64,000 bases of DNA from Colivicinus sp022776215 (GTDB lineage Bacteria > Bacillota_I > Bacilli_A > Erysipelotrichales > Erysipelotrichaceae): assembly GCA_022776215.1 (NCBI GenBank), contig JALFIR010000017.1:7839-71838 (forward strand). Direction: 5' to 3'. The notes under the pieces are model-generated. The model was not told where the DNA came from, ran no database searches, and saw only the letters and a program-made list of their open reading frames with translations. Shown one piece after another: positions 8,757 to 16,489 of this stretch. Made by a program: the position numbers and the translations under genes. Each line of letters begins with the position of its first letter. Position 1 is the stretch's first letter.

Positions 8757-8975
8757 ATGAAAAAGGCATATACTGAACAAGAGATAAAAATATTGAGCGA
8801 AAACCCCAATGTTAAAAATGTAAGAAGGAACAGATTGGGTTTAACTTTGGAATTTAGACAGAAGTTATATGACGAATGGGTTAAAGTCCCTAGAATCGGA
8901 ACCATCAGAAAATTTTTAAATGAGAATGGTGTTGATACAAGAATGACCAAAAAATCTTTTATATTTCATTATTAA
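8757..8975 (+). pseudogene. Transposase-type HTH fragment
   Basis: A 72-residue frame beginning MKKAYTEQEIKILSENPNV, with NRLGLTLEFRQKLYDEW and IGTIRKFLNENGV. This layout is typical of the N-terminal helix-turn-helix region of Firmicute IS transposases (IS3-type orfA or an IS30-like N-terminus). The normal protein would continue for many more residues; here homology ends where RhuM sequence resumes near 8950, and the last codons are read out of frame through RhuM. A longer frame from 8709 exists but starts inside the hairpin at 8707-8742. No Shine-Dalgarno is evident. Confidence 0.5.
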
Positions 8976-9180
8976 GGATCATCCTTTTGCGGATGGTTGT
9001 AAAAGAATTGGTGCTTCTTTATTCTTAGAGTTTCTTAATAAGAATAAACACTTAATCATTGATGGTAAACAAATTATTTCTAATAATGCATTAGTAGCTA
9101 TTACTTTAATGATTGCAGAATCAAGACAAGAAGAGAAGGATGTGATGGTTAAGTTAGTTATGAATTTTTTGAGATATTAA

Positions 9181-9420
9181 AAACGTAAATTATTATGGTG
9201 TTTAGGAGATATTTCAACTGTCACAAAATTTGCGACAGTTGAAATCTTAAGGACATTTAAACCGTTAAAAGTGGTTGTTACATTTTTTGCAACAACCTCT
9301 TTAGTAGTTCTCAACAGTTAAGGTTTTGACATTATTCCCAATAGCGACACGCAAAAAATGTGTCTTGCTTTAAGAATGTTATGTTTACTGAAAAGGAATA
9401 TGCAAAATTTGCACGTTGCA
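9181..9420. repeat. Cluster of palindromes with CAAAATTTG-type core
   Basis: This stretch has no gene. It holds four palindromes. At 9211-9245 ATTTCAACTGTC pairs with GACAGTTGAAAT, with inner CAAA-A-TTTG. At 9273-9297 GGTTGTT pairs with AACAACC. At 9346-9364 GACAC pairs with GTGTC around gcaaaaaat. At 9401-9413 TGCAAA-A-TTTGCA is perfect. They share the architecture of the palindrome at 7376-7404 in RhuM. The frame continuing past the RhuM stop reads TKFAT, VTFFATTS and AKFA at these units, echoing the AKFATT read in RhuM. Confidence 0.6.
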
Positions 9421-9421
9421 A

Positions 9422-9458
9422 TTTTTTAGTACGCTCATTTTTTTAGCATACTAAAAAA
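9422..9458 (-). terminator. Terminator of the MATE gene
   Basis: TTTTTTAGTACGCT (9422-9435) and AGCATACTAAAAAA (9445-9458) form a long stem. The single mismatch becomes a G-U pair when read on the minus strand, and the run of U follows on that strand just after the MATE stop at 9462. Confidence 0.7.
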
Positions 9459-9461
9459 GAG

Positions 9462-10808
9462 CTAACAACTAGTAGCTCCTTGTAGGTTAGGCGTAATCAT
9501 ATATGATTTACCGTGTTTCTTGTATAGATAAGTAGATACAAACATTGTAGTTAGTTCTGCAAGTGGCATTGTTAACCAAACACCAGTAACACCCATGAAT
9601 ATAGGCAGTACTAGGATATAAATAACTACAAGTATTAATGATCTAAGTGTTGATACAATGGCTGATAATAGGCCATTACCTAGGGCTGTGAAGTAGCCTG
9701 AGATAAAGACATTGAAGCCAATGAATAAGAATATTGGGTTAAATATCTTTAGGCCATACCATGTTATGTCAAATACATGTCCGTTTTCTACGAAGATATG
9801 AATGATGTCTTTACCAAAGATGTATGAGATGGCAGTAACTAGTATTGCGGTAATAATAATTGTTATAAAGCTATATCTAGTTGTTTCATTGATTTTGTCA
9901 TAGTCTTTAGAACCAATGTTATAGCTAACGATTGGTGCTGCACCTACTGCGATTCCCATGTAGAAGGAAATAAAGAAGTAGTAGATGTTCATAATGATGG
10001 TTACAGCAGCTACACCATCTTCTTGGAAATATTTAAAAATTATAATATTGAATAAGAATGTAGTGATGCCAGTTGATAGTTCCGTTAACATTTCACTACT
10101 ACCGTTGGTGCATGATTTAAGTAAAACATTCCAATCTATCTTGGGTTTGGTGAATTTAATGTTACTAAATTTAAGGAAATATACTAATCCTATAAGCATG
10201 CTTATTGAGATTGAAGATAGGGTGCCAAATGCTGCACCTATGGTTCCTAAATTGAATATGGCAACTAATATATAATCGAATACCACATTTAAGACAAGAC
10301 CAATAGATGACATAATCATACCAATGTCTGATCTGCCATCGGTTCTTACAAGATATTCAAAGAATAGTTTAAAGGACATAGGTATGCTTCCTAAGAATAT
10401 TACTAGGGCATATGGTAGTACGTGTACTAATAGTTTTTCACTACTTCCAAGGAAGATACAAATGGGTTTTAAAAATACGATACCAAAGATTGTGAATAGT
10501 GTAGATAACAACAATAGTACGATGTTGATGAAGGTGAAGATTTCGTTGGCTTCTTGTTGTTTCTTTTGACCAAGTTTTTCACCTATAATAGCTCCAGATC
10601 CTGTTGCTAACATGACGGATGTTCCAAAGATTATACAGGTTATTGGGATTACGATGTTGATGCCAGCTAGAGCATCTGAGCTAACGTATTTGGATACAAA
10701 GAAACCATCGATGGCAGTATAGAATGATAAGAATATCATTGTTAGTACCGAGGGTACTAGGTATTTTAGAAATTGAGGGTAGCTCATTTTATTTTCAAAA
10801 CAGTTCAT
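9462..10808 (-). CDS. MATE family multidrug/cation exporter
   Basis: A 448-residue protein with about 12 predicted membrane segments and the MATE (NorM/MepA-type) pattern: an internal duplication, DGFFVSKYVSSDALAGINIVIPI near the start, and GSGAIIGEKLGQKK in the first half. It would export drugs or cationic metabolites using an ion gradient. I start it at 10808 (MNCFENKM), where AGGAG sits at proper spacing; the upstream ATG at 10865 lies in the promoter region. A palindrome at 10842-10862 overlaps its promoter, so it is probably repressor-controlled. Confidence 0.87.
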   Translation of the reverse strand: MNCFENKMSYPQFLKYLVPSVLTMIFLSFYTAIDGFFVSKYVSSDALAGINIVIPITCIIFGTSVMLATGSGAIIGEKLGQKKQQEANEIFTFINIVLLLLSTLFTIFGIVFLKPICIFLGSSEKLLVHVLPYALVIFLGSIPMSFKLFFEYLVRTDGRSDIGMIMSSIGLVLNVVFDYILVAIFNLGTIGAAFGTLSSISISMLIGLVYFLKFSNIKFTKPKIDWNVLLKSCTNGSSEMLTELSTGITTFLFNIIIFKYFQEDGVAAVTIIMNIYYFFISFYMGIAVGAAPIVSYNIGSKDYDKINETTRYSFITIIITAILVTAISYIFGKDIIHIFVENGHVFDITWYGLKIFNPIFLFIGFNVFISGYFTALGNGLLSAIVSTLRSLILVVIYILVLPIFMGVTGVWLTMPLAELTTMFVSTYLYKKHGKSYMITPNLQGATSC

Positions 10809-10841
10809 ATTTTCTCCTGATTTAACAATATCTAATACTAA

Positions 10842-10862
10842 ACTATATAGTAGGTATATAGT
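10842..10862 (-). promoter_or_regulatory. Palindromic operator in the MATE promoter
   Basis: ACTATATA and TATATAGT (8-bp arms, 5-nt spacer) form a perfect dyad. On the minus strand it begins within a -35-like TTGACT (10865-10860) and occupies the -35/-10 spacer; the best -10 is TAGTAT (10840-10835). Regulator unknown. Confidence 0.5.
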
Positions 10863-10993
10863 CAAGAAGTTTTTTAAAAAAATGTGTTGTCAACACCTAA
10901 AATGATGAAACTATATTTAATGAAAATCCTATTCATAATTTTGTTTACAATTTTATAAGTTAGCCTATCCTTTTATTGTTTCGGTCATTATAA

Positions 10994-11021
10994 TTGTAAT
11001 GGTTGAACATTCAACTATAAT
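10994..11021 (+). promoter_or_regulatory. nrdD1 promoter with embedded palindromic operator
   Basis: TTGTAA (10994-10999) and TATAAT (11016-11021) are separated by 16 bp. The spacer is almost entirely the dyad GTTGAACATTCAAC (11002-11015). The same half-sites occur at 19446-19459, before the MarR-NrdG fusion gene. MarR proteins often bind TTGA-N-TCAA dyads. Confidence 0.65.
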
Positions 11022-11044
11022 CTAAACCATAGGAGAAACTTATT

Positions 11045-13324
11045 ATGAATCAAATAAAAAAGCGTAAGGGCAATTTGGTAGCTTATGACCCTGAGAAGAT
11101 AAGAGTAGCTATCACTAGTGCTAATCATGATATTAAGAAGAAGGCTTCTGATGCAGAAATTGAAGTAATCTTTGAGGCGGCTAAAAATGAGGTTGAGGAG
11201 CTTTTAACTAATCATAATGTTTCTGTAGATGAGATTAATGATATCGTTGAAAGAGCGATGATGAAATATGATTGTTACGAATTAGCTAAACAATTTATTG
11301 AGTATCGTTACCGTCATAAATTAATTAGAGAATCAAATACAACTGATGAATCTATTTTTGAATTGATTAATGGTAAGTCAGAGTATTGGAATGAAGAGAA
11401 TTCAAATAAGAATGCAAGACTTGTTACTACACAACGTGACTATATTGCGGGTATTGTGAATACAGATATTGCTAGAAGATTCTTACTACCAAAGGATGTG
11501 GTTAAGGCTCATGATGAGGGTATCATCCATGAACATGATATGGATTATCTAGCGGATTTCGCAAGGCATAATTGTGAGCTTATCAATCTTGAGGATATGC
11601 TTCAAAATGGTACTGTTTTAAATGGTGTAATGATTGAAAAGCCACATCGTTTTATTACAGCAAGTACTATTGCAACTCAAATCATGACTGCGGTTAGCGC
11701 TTCTAGTTATGGTGGTTTAACAGTTACCTTGACTCATTTAGCACCTTTTGTAAGATCTAGTTTCTATAGACACTATAAATTTTTTGTGAAGGAAGTTCTT
11801 GGTCAAGAATTGAACGCGTTGATTAACGAAGATACAAGAATGGATAGTGATGTTTATGCATCTATTCCTGCTGCCTTAGATTATGCGACTAAGCAAATTA
11901 AGAAGGAAGTTGAAGATGGTGTTCAAACTTTCAATTATCAAATTAATTCAATGTCTTCAACCAATGGTCAATCACCTTTCTGTTCAGTATTTATGTATCT
12001 AAATGAAACTGATGAATATAAAGATGAATTAGCTATGATTATCGAGGAGTTCTTGAAACAAAGAATTCAAGGCTTAAAGAATGAAAAGGGTATTTATGTT
12101 ACCCAAGCTTTCCCTAAGCTTCTTTATGTCTTGGAAGAAGATAATATTACCGAAGGTTCTAGATATTGGTATTTAACAGAATTAAGTGCTAAGTGTTCTG
12201 CTAAGCGTTTAGTTCCAGACTATGTTTCTGAGAAGATGATGAAGAGTCTTAAGATTAATAAGTTTGGTGTTGGAGATTGTTATGGTCCTATGGGCTGTAG
12301 ATCTTTCTTAACTCCAGATAGAATTGAGGGTAATCCTGCTAATGCCTTAAATTATGATCCAAATAAGGGTAAGTATTGGGGTAGATTCAATATGGGTGTA
12401 TGTACAGTTAATCTATTTGATGCGGCTTTAAGTTCTAATCGTAATGAGGGTGAGTTCTGGAAATTATTAGATGATAGATGTGAATTATGTCATACAGGTT
12501 TGAAGGTTAGAATTAATAGATTAGCTAGTGCTACTAGTGATGTGGCTCCAATATTGTGGCAACATGGTGCTTTGGCAAGACTACAACCTCATGAGAAGTT
12601 GGAAAAGTTAGTATATGGTGGTTATTCTACTGCTTCACTTGGTTATGCAGCTTTATATGAATGTGTTAAGTATATGACAGGCTTGAATCTTACTGATAAA
12701 GAGGGCGAGGCTTTTGGTATGCGTGTCATGAATTTCTTGAATGATAAGTGTGCTAAGTGGAAAAAGGAAGAGAATATTGATTATTCTGTTTATGGTACGC
12801 CTCTTGAGACTACTACTTATAAGTTTGCGAAGATGGCTAAGAAGAAGTTTGGCGATGATGTGTTTGTAAAACTTGATGGTCATGATAGAGATTATGTGAC
12901 TAATTCAAGTCATACTCCTGTTTTCCAAAATATTGATGCGTTTGATAAGTTGGATATTGATGGTAAGTTCCAAGAATTATCTCCAGGTGGTAATGTAATT
13001 TATATTGAGACACCTAATCTTCAAAATAATATTGAGGCAATTTTAGAAGTAATCAAATATATGTATGATCATACTATGTATGGTGAATTAAATACTAAGT
13101 CTGATTATTGCATGAATTGTGGTTATGATGGCGAGATTATGGTTGTTGAGGATGAAAAGACTCATAAGCTAGTTTGGGAATGTCCAAATTGTAAGAACCG
13201 TGACCAAAATAAGATGCAGGTAACAAGACGTACTTGTGGTTATCTAGGTTCTCATTATTGGAATCAGGGTAGAACTGATGAGATAAGATCTAGAGTATTG
13301 CATCTAGATAATGTATGCGAATAA
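11045..13324 (+). CDS. nrdD: Anaerobic (class III) ribonucleoside-triphosphate reductase, copy 1
   Basis: A 759-residue NrdD that makes dNTPs from NTPs under anaerobiosis. Domains: an N-terminal ATP-cone (about residues 3-95, including EINDIVERAMMKYDCYELAKQFIEYR), the large catalytic barrel with GPMGCRSFLTP, and a C-terminal zinc site (CMNCGYDG and WECPNCKNRD). The glycyl-radical loop RRTCGYLG follows. AGGAG precedes ATG 11045. A terminator follows at 13332-13359 and an NrdG-type activase is the next gene, at 13585. The promoter carries the operator shared with the MarR-fused activase gene, so its expression is probably linked to that locus. Confidence 0.95.
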   Translation: MNQIKKRKGNLVAYDPEKIRVAITSANHDIKKKASDAEIEVIFEAAKNEVEELLTNHNVSVDEINDIVERAMMKYDCYELAKQFIEYRYRHKLIRESNTTDESIFELINGKSEYWNEENSNKNARLVTTQRDYIAGIVNTDIARRFLLPKDVVKAHDEGIIHEHDMDYLADFARHNCELINLEDMLQNGTVLNGVMIEKPHRFITASTIATQIMTAVSASSYGGLTVTLTHLAPFVRSSFYRHYKFFVKEVLGQELNALINEDTRMDSDVYASIPAALDYATKQIKKEVEDGVQTFNYQINSMSSTNGQSPFCSVFMYLNETDEYKDELAMIIEEFLKQRIQGLKNEKGIYVTQAFPKLLYVLEEDNITEGSRYWYLTELSAKCSAKRLVPDYVSEKMMKSLKINKFGVGDCYGPMGCRSFLTPDRIEGNPANALNYDPNKGKYWGRFNMGVCTVNLFDAALSSNRNEGEFWKLLDDRCELCHTGLKVRINRLASATSDVAPILWQHGALARLQPHEKLEKLVYGGYSTASLGYAALYECVKYMTGLNLTDKEGEAFGMRVMNFLNDKCAKWKKEENIDYSVYGTPLETTTYKFAKMAKKKFGDDVFVKLDGHDRDYVTNSSHTPVFQNIDAFDKLDIDGKFQELSPGGNVIYIETPNLQNNIEAILEVIKYMYDHTMYGELNTKSDYCMNCGYDGEIMVVEDEKTHKLVWECPNCKNRDQNKMQVTRRTCGYLGSHYWNQGRTDEIRSRVLHLDNVCE

Positions 13325-13331
13325 TTGAATG

Positions 13332-13359
13332 AAGTCGCTGGCTATGCTGGCGATTTTTT
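13332..13359 (+). terminator. Terminator of nrdD1
   Basis: TCGCTGGC (13335-13342) pairs with GCTGGCGA (13346-13353), including two G-U pairs, and is followed by TTTTTT. Confidence 0.7.
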
Positions 13360-13368
13360 CTTATTGTT

Positions 13369-13401
13369 TTTATACCCCATAAATTCTATATGGGGTATAA
13401 A
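13369..13401. repeat. Long perfect dyad between nrdD1 and nrdG1
   Basis: TTTATACCCCATA (13369-13381) and TATGGGGTATAAA (13389-13401) are perfect 13-bp arms around a 7-nt centre. There is no T-tract, so this is not a simple terminator. A second, imperfect dyad follows: TGCACCCAA (13493-13501) and TTTGGTGCA (13517-13525). The rest of 13402-13572 holds no gene. Confidence 0.6.
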
Positions 13402-13572
13402 GGGTATAACAACTAAAGACTGTAACGAATAGTGAAAACTGATTTGTATAAATATCAGGTAAATTAATAGCACTTCTTTTAATTATTAAGTGTGCACCCA
13501 ATAAAACTATATACTTTTTGGTGCAATAAGATAGATAAGAAGTATATTTTATTAAAAGGAAGAATATTGGTC

Positions 13573-13587
13573 TAAAATGGATATATG
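13573..13587 (+). promoter_or_regulatory. -10 element placed for a leaderless nrdG1 mRNA
   Basis: TAAAAT (13573-13578) ends 6 nt before ATG 13585, so transcription should start at or next to the A of the ATG. No Shine-Dalgarno fits. Confidence 0.5.
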
Positions 13588-14076
13588 AGATATGCACAAA
13601 TAAGAAAAAAAGATATTGCGAATGGACCTGGCATCCGTGTGAGTATATTTGTACAAGGATGTCATTTTCATTGTAAGAATTGTTTTAATAGTGATACTTG
13701 GGATTTTAATGGTGGCCAAGAATTTAAACAAGAAGTTTTAGATAGATTATTAGAATATGGCGAAGATGTCCATGTCTGTGGTTTATCCGTTTTGGGTGGT
13801 GAACCATTGAATGAGAGAAATGTTGATGGTGTTGTAGAAATTTGTAAGGCTTTTAGAGAAAAGTTTCCAGATAAGTCTATATGGCTTTGGAGTGGCTATA
13901 CTTATGAAAACCTTAATGATAATCAAAGAAGAGTATTAGAATATTTAGATGTCTTGGTTGATGGCCAATTTGAAGATGAACTAAAGGATTTTAGACTTAA
14001 GTATCGTGGTTCTAGTAATCAAAGAGTGATTGATGTAAAGAAAAGTAGTATTAATAATATAGTTTCAATGATATAA
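13585..14076 (+). CDS. nrdG: Anaerobic ribonucleotide reductase activating enzyme, copy 1
   Basis: A 163-residue radical SAM protein of normal NrdG length. It uses SAM and a [4Fe-4S] cluster to put the glycyl radical on NrdD. The cluster motif is CHFHCKNC, followed by LGGEPL, a typical SAM-binding GGEP motif, and WLWSGYTYE. It is the obvious partner for nrdD1 upstream but has its own promoter. The start has a -10 six bases away and no ribosome site, suggesting a leaderless transcript. Confidence 0.93.
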   Translation: MRYAQIRKKDIANGPGIRVSIFVQGCHFHCKNCFNSDTWDFNGGQEFKQEVLDRLLEYGEDVHVCGLSVLGGEPLNERNVDGVVEICKAFREKFPDKSIWLWSGYTYENLNDNQRRVLEYLDVLVDGQFEDELKDFRLKYRGSSNQRVIDVKKSSINNIVSMI

Positions 14077-14078
14077 CT

Positions 14079-14192
14079 CTTCAATAATGGAACATTTAGA
14101 GTATAATTATCCTTCAAAAGTGGAACATTTTGCGTTTAGAAGGTCTTCAATAATGGAATATTCTTTGTAAAAATAGTTTTCAATAATGGAAC
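14079..14192. repeat. Four direct repeats with an exact 33-bp period
   Basis: Units resembling CTTCAATAATGGAACATT start at 14079, 14112, 14145 and 14178, each 33 bp from the last. The first 14-18 bases of each unit are conserved and the remainder varies. The core TTCAATAATGGAA is partly dyad-symmetric. The last unit abuts the promoter region of the DUF4143 ATPase gene (TATAAT at 14208-14213). The exact three-helical-turn spacing suggests protein binding sites on one DNA face. Confidence 0.8.
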
Positions 14193-14237
14193 TTGTGTAT
14201 TTTAATGTATAATAAACATAAGGAGAAATGGGCTAAA

Positions 14238-15581
14238 ATGAAGATTTTTAAGAGAAAAGCTTATCAATCATTATTGGAGTGGAAAAATAAATACTCAAAT
14301 AATTATGCTTGTTTACTAGAAGGGGCTAGAAGAGTGGGCAAGTCTACACTTGCGGAAGAGTTCGCAAAGAATGAATTTAGGTCTTATATTAGAGTGGATT
14401 TTTCGGATATTACTAATGAAATGTTGGAGATATTTGATGATATTGCGAATTTAAATTATTTTTTCTTGCGTCTACAGGCAATGACTAATGTTACTTTGTA
14501 TGAAAAAGAGTCGGTCATTATCTTTGATGAGATTCAGCTATGTCCTAAGGTTAGACAGGCAGTCAAACACTTAGTTAAAGACGGACGTTATTTTTATATT
14601 GAGACAGGTTCTTTGTTGTCGATTAAACAAAATGTTCAAAGTATCGTCATCCCTTCTGAGGAACATAAGATTTCTATTCATCCATTGGACTATGAGGAAT
14701 TCCTGTGGGCTACTGGAGAGAATAGTGAATTATTAAAAGAAGTCGCAAAGAAAAAGATTCCTTTGGGTGATGGGGTCAATAGAAGATTGATGAAAAGTTT
14801 CAGACTATATATAGCTGTTGGTGGCATGCCTCAAGCAGTCAATGAATATATTGATACTAATAATCTTGAAAGAGTTGATAAGGTTAAGAGCAAGATATTG
14901 TCTTTATATAATGATGATTTGTTCAAAATAGATGTTTCTGGTAAGACGAGTGCCATGTTTGATGCAATTCCAAGTCAATTAGCTCTTCAAAAGAAATATT
15001 TTTCCATTTCTATGGCTACTAAAAAGAAGAAGACTTCTAAGGATGAGGAAAGATTCTTTAACTTGCTTAATTCGAAGACAGTTATTCCTGTGTTTAATGT
15101 CACACAACCTTGTTTTGAATTAGCTCAGGATAAACAATTGGATAAGTTTAAACTCTATTTCTCTGATGTGGGTTTGTTTGTCACAAGATTGTTTAACAAT
15201 GGTAAGGGTGTAGAAAATGATATCTATAACAAGTTGTTGAGTGATAGGATTGATGCAAACTTGGGTTATTTGTATGAGAATGCGATTGCGCAGATATTAA
15301 CCGCAAATAATTTAGATTTCTATTATTATACTTGGAAGGATGATGATGATCCACATCTAAAGGAAATAGATTTCTTGTTGGCTTCTCATAAAAAACTTAT
15401 TCCAATTGAGGTTAAGTCAGCTTATAGGAATAATCATAAGTCGTTGGATGTTTTTGTGAATAAACATTCTAAGGTTGTTGGTAGACGCATTCTTGTTTCA
15501 CAAAAGGATTTTGGTAATGAAGAAATGTTGGAATTAATTCCGTTTTATGCTTTTCCTTTTGTTGCGTCTAATGAATTTTAA
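14238..15581 (+). CDS. AAA ATPase with DUF4143 domain
   Basis: A 447-residue member of the AAA_14/DUF4143 ATP-binding family. Walker A appears in LLEGARRVGKST (about residue 30) and Walker B in VIIFDEIQLCP. The C-terminal DUF4143 region has EIDFLLASHKKLIPIEVKSA, which resembles a PD-(D/E)XK nuclease-like core (D, then E-x-K). The role of these proteins is not established; they are common in accessory genomes. ATG 14238 follows AGGAG (14221-14225) at about 12 nt; an in-frame ATG at 14193 lies upstream of the promoter. Four 33-bp-spaced repeats immediately upstream probably control it. Confidence 0.8.
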   Translation: MKIFKRKAYQSLLEWKNKYSNNYACLLEGARRVGKSTLAEEFAKNEFRSYIRVDFSDITNEMLEIFDDIANLNYFFLRLQAMTNVTLYEKESVIIFDEIQLCPKVRQAVKHLVKDGRYFYIETGSLLSIKQNVQSIVIPSEEHKISIHPLDYEEFLWATGENSELLKEVAKKKIPLGDGVNRRLMKSFRLYIAVGGMPQAVNEYIDTNNLERVDKVKSKILSLYNDDLFKIDVSGKTSAMFDAIPSQLALQKKYFSISMATKKKKTSKDEERFFNLLNSKTVIPVFNVTQPCFELAQDKQLDKFKLYFSDVGLFVTRLFNNGKGVENDIYNKLLSDRIDANLGYLYENAIAQILTANNLDFYYYTWKDDDDPHLKEIDFLLASHKKLIPIEVKSAYRNNHKSLDVFVNKHSKVVGRRILVSQKDFGNEEMLELIPFYAFPFVASNEF

Positions 15582-15601
15582 AAGTGTGTTAGAATTGTGC
15601 T

Positions 15602-16489
15602 ATGGAGACTCTTGTTACATTATCAAAAATAGATAGATTAGATAGATACACCAAGAATGACGTTGATGGTCTTTTGTTTGGTGGTCCTTTAAGTTTGCGT
15701 TTTAATTATTCTTTAAGCGAAATTAATACAATCAATGAATATTGTCATAAAGAGGGCTTAAAGAGATATATTGTGCTTGATGCCTTTATCAGTGAAAATG
15801 ATAAGGCTGTAGTGAATGATTATTTTAGTTTTTTAAAGAATTTGGATGTTGATGGTATATATTTTACTGACTTAGGCATCATTAATGTTGCTAGTTCTTT
15901 TGGAATGGGAGACAAATTAATCTATGACCCAGATACCTTATTAACTAATAGTTTGGATATTAACTTCTTCTTACGCCAGGGTATTGGTACTGTTTTGGCT
16001 AGGGAATTGAGTTTAGATGAGGTTAAAAGGATCTTAACAAATAATCCTGGTAAATGTGATATGCAAGTGTTTGGTCATCTTAAGATGTCTTATTCTAAGC
16101 GTCATTTTATGACTAATTACTTTAATTATTTAGGAGTAGAAAAAGATATATTAGGAAAGCGTAATATTACATTAGTTGAAGAGAATCGTAATTACCGTTT
16201 GCCTATTTTAGAGGATGAATACGGTACTCGTATTTATTCTGACTATATCTTTTTGATGTATAAAGAATTTGCAGATTTAAAGCCTTTATTAAAAAGAGCT
16301 ATTATCGATGATACTTTTATTGAAAATACTAATTTAATTTTTGCGATTTTAAGAGATGTAAAAAGAGTTAGTGATGTGAATGCGGTGTTCTTAGAAGAGA
16401 ATATTTTAAGTAAATACGATAATTATCAATTTTCTAATGGATACTTATCAAATAAAACAAGTAAGGTAAAGGAGGATGGCAATGAATAA
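15602..16489 (+). CDS. U32 family protein, TrhP1/YrrN-like
   Basis: A 295-residue U32-family protein matching the shorter YrrN/TrhP1 partner. Characteristic blocks are VFGHLKMSYSKRHFMTNYFNYLG and YRLPILEDEYGTRIYSD. With the next gene (TrhP2-like) it is expected to take part in 5-hydroxyuridine formation at tRNA position 34. It overlaps the next gene. TAGAAT (15590-15595), preceded by an extended -10 TGT, ends 6 nt before the ATG and there is no Shine-Dalgarno, so the mRNA may be leaderless. Confidence 0.75.
   Translation: METLVTLSKIDRLDRYTKNDVDGLLFGGPLSLRFNYSLSEINTINEYCHKEGLKRYIVLDAFISENDKAVVNDYFSFLKNLDVDGIYFTDLGIINVASSFGMGDKLIYDPDTLLTNSLDINFFLRQGIGTVLARELSLDEVKRILTNNPGKCDMQVFGHLKMSYSKRHFMTNYFNYLGVEKDILGKRNITLVEENRNYRLPILEDEYGTRIYSDYIFLMYKEFADLKPLLKRAIIDDTFIENTNLIFAILRDVKRVSDVNAVFLEENILSKYDNYQFSNGYLSNKTSKVKEDGNE

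Larger units (their letters stand above)
7820..8950. mobile_element. Insertion splitting the RhuM gene, with transposase remnant
   Basis: The limits are inferred from where RhuM homology stops and resumes, so they are approximate. The segment carries a 4-TM protein gene (7982-8431, minus), a Cys-rich reading frame (8428-8547, minus), a minus-strand terminator-like hairpin (8538-8565), an imperfect hairpin (8707-8742) and a truncated transposase-type HTH frame (8757-8975). I see no clean terminal repeats or target duplication; the loss of RhuM codons suggests a deletion accompanied insertion or followed it. Bases 7839-7981 and 8566-8706 show no recognisable gene. Confidence 0.5.
7199..9180 (+). 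pseudogene. RhuM family gene with Fic/Doc-like C-terminus, broken by mutations and an insertion
   Basis: Residues from ATG 7199 (MENEVIVFKNGELELEVSL) match the N-terminus of RhuM proteins. Three lesions are visible. The first frame stops at 7633, but the next frame resumes with VDTKEVLSVIETYSNAL, so a -1 frameshift lies near 7625. A TAA at 7774 interrupts the expected CRD-x-ID. Homology stops after SSVFGIEK near 7820 and resumes with LLYFIIKDHPFADGCKRIG from about 8953 to the stop at 9180. About 30 codons are missing across the insertion. The C-terminal part is the Fic/Doc-like HPF-DG-KR block. RhuM proteins are accessory-genome proteins of uncertain role; this copy must be non-functional as a full protein. 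Confidence 0.85.

Noticed and set aside
10842..10862. NrdR box at the MATE promoter
   Set aside because: The CTATATAG core is two bases shorter than the NrdR core and the paired-box layout is absent.
14079..14192. A short CRISPR array
   Set aside because: Repeats are only about 15-18 bp with 15-bp variable parts, imperfect among units, and no cas genes are present; a binding-site array fits better.
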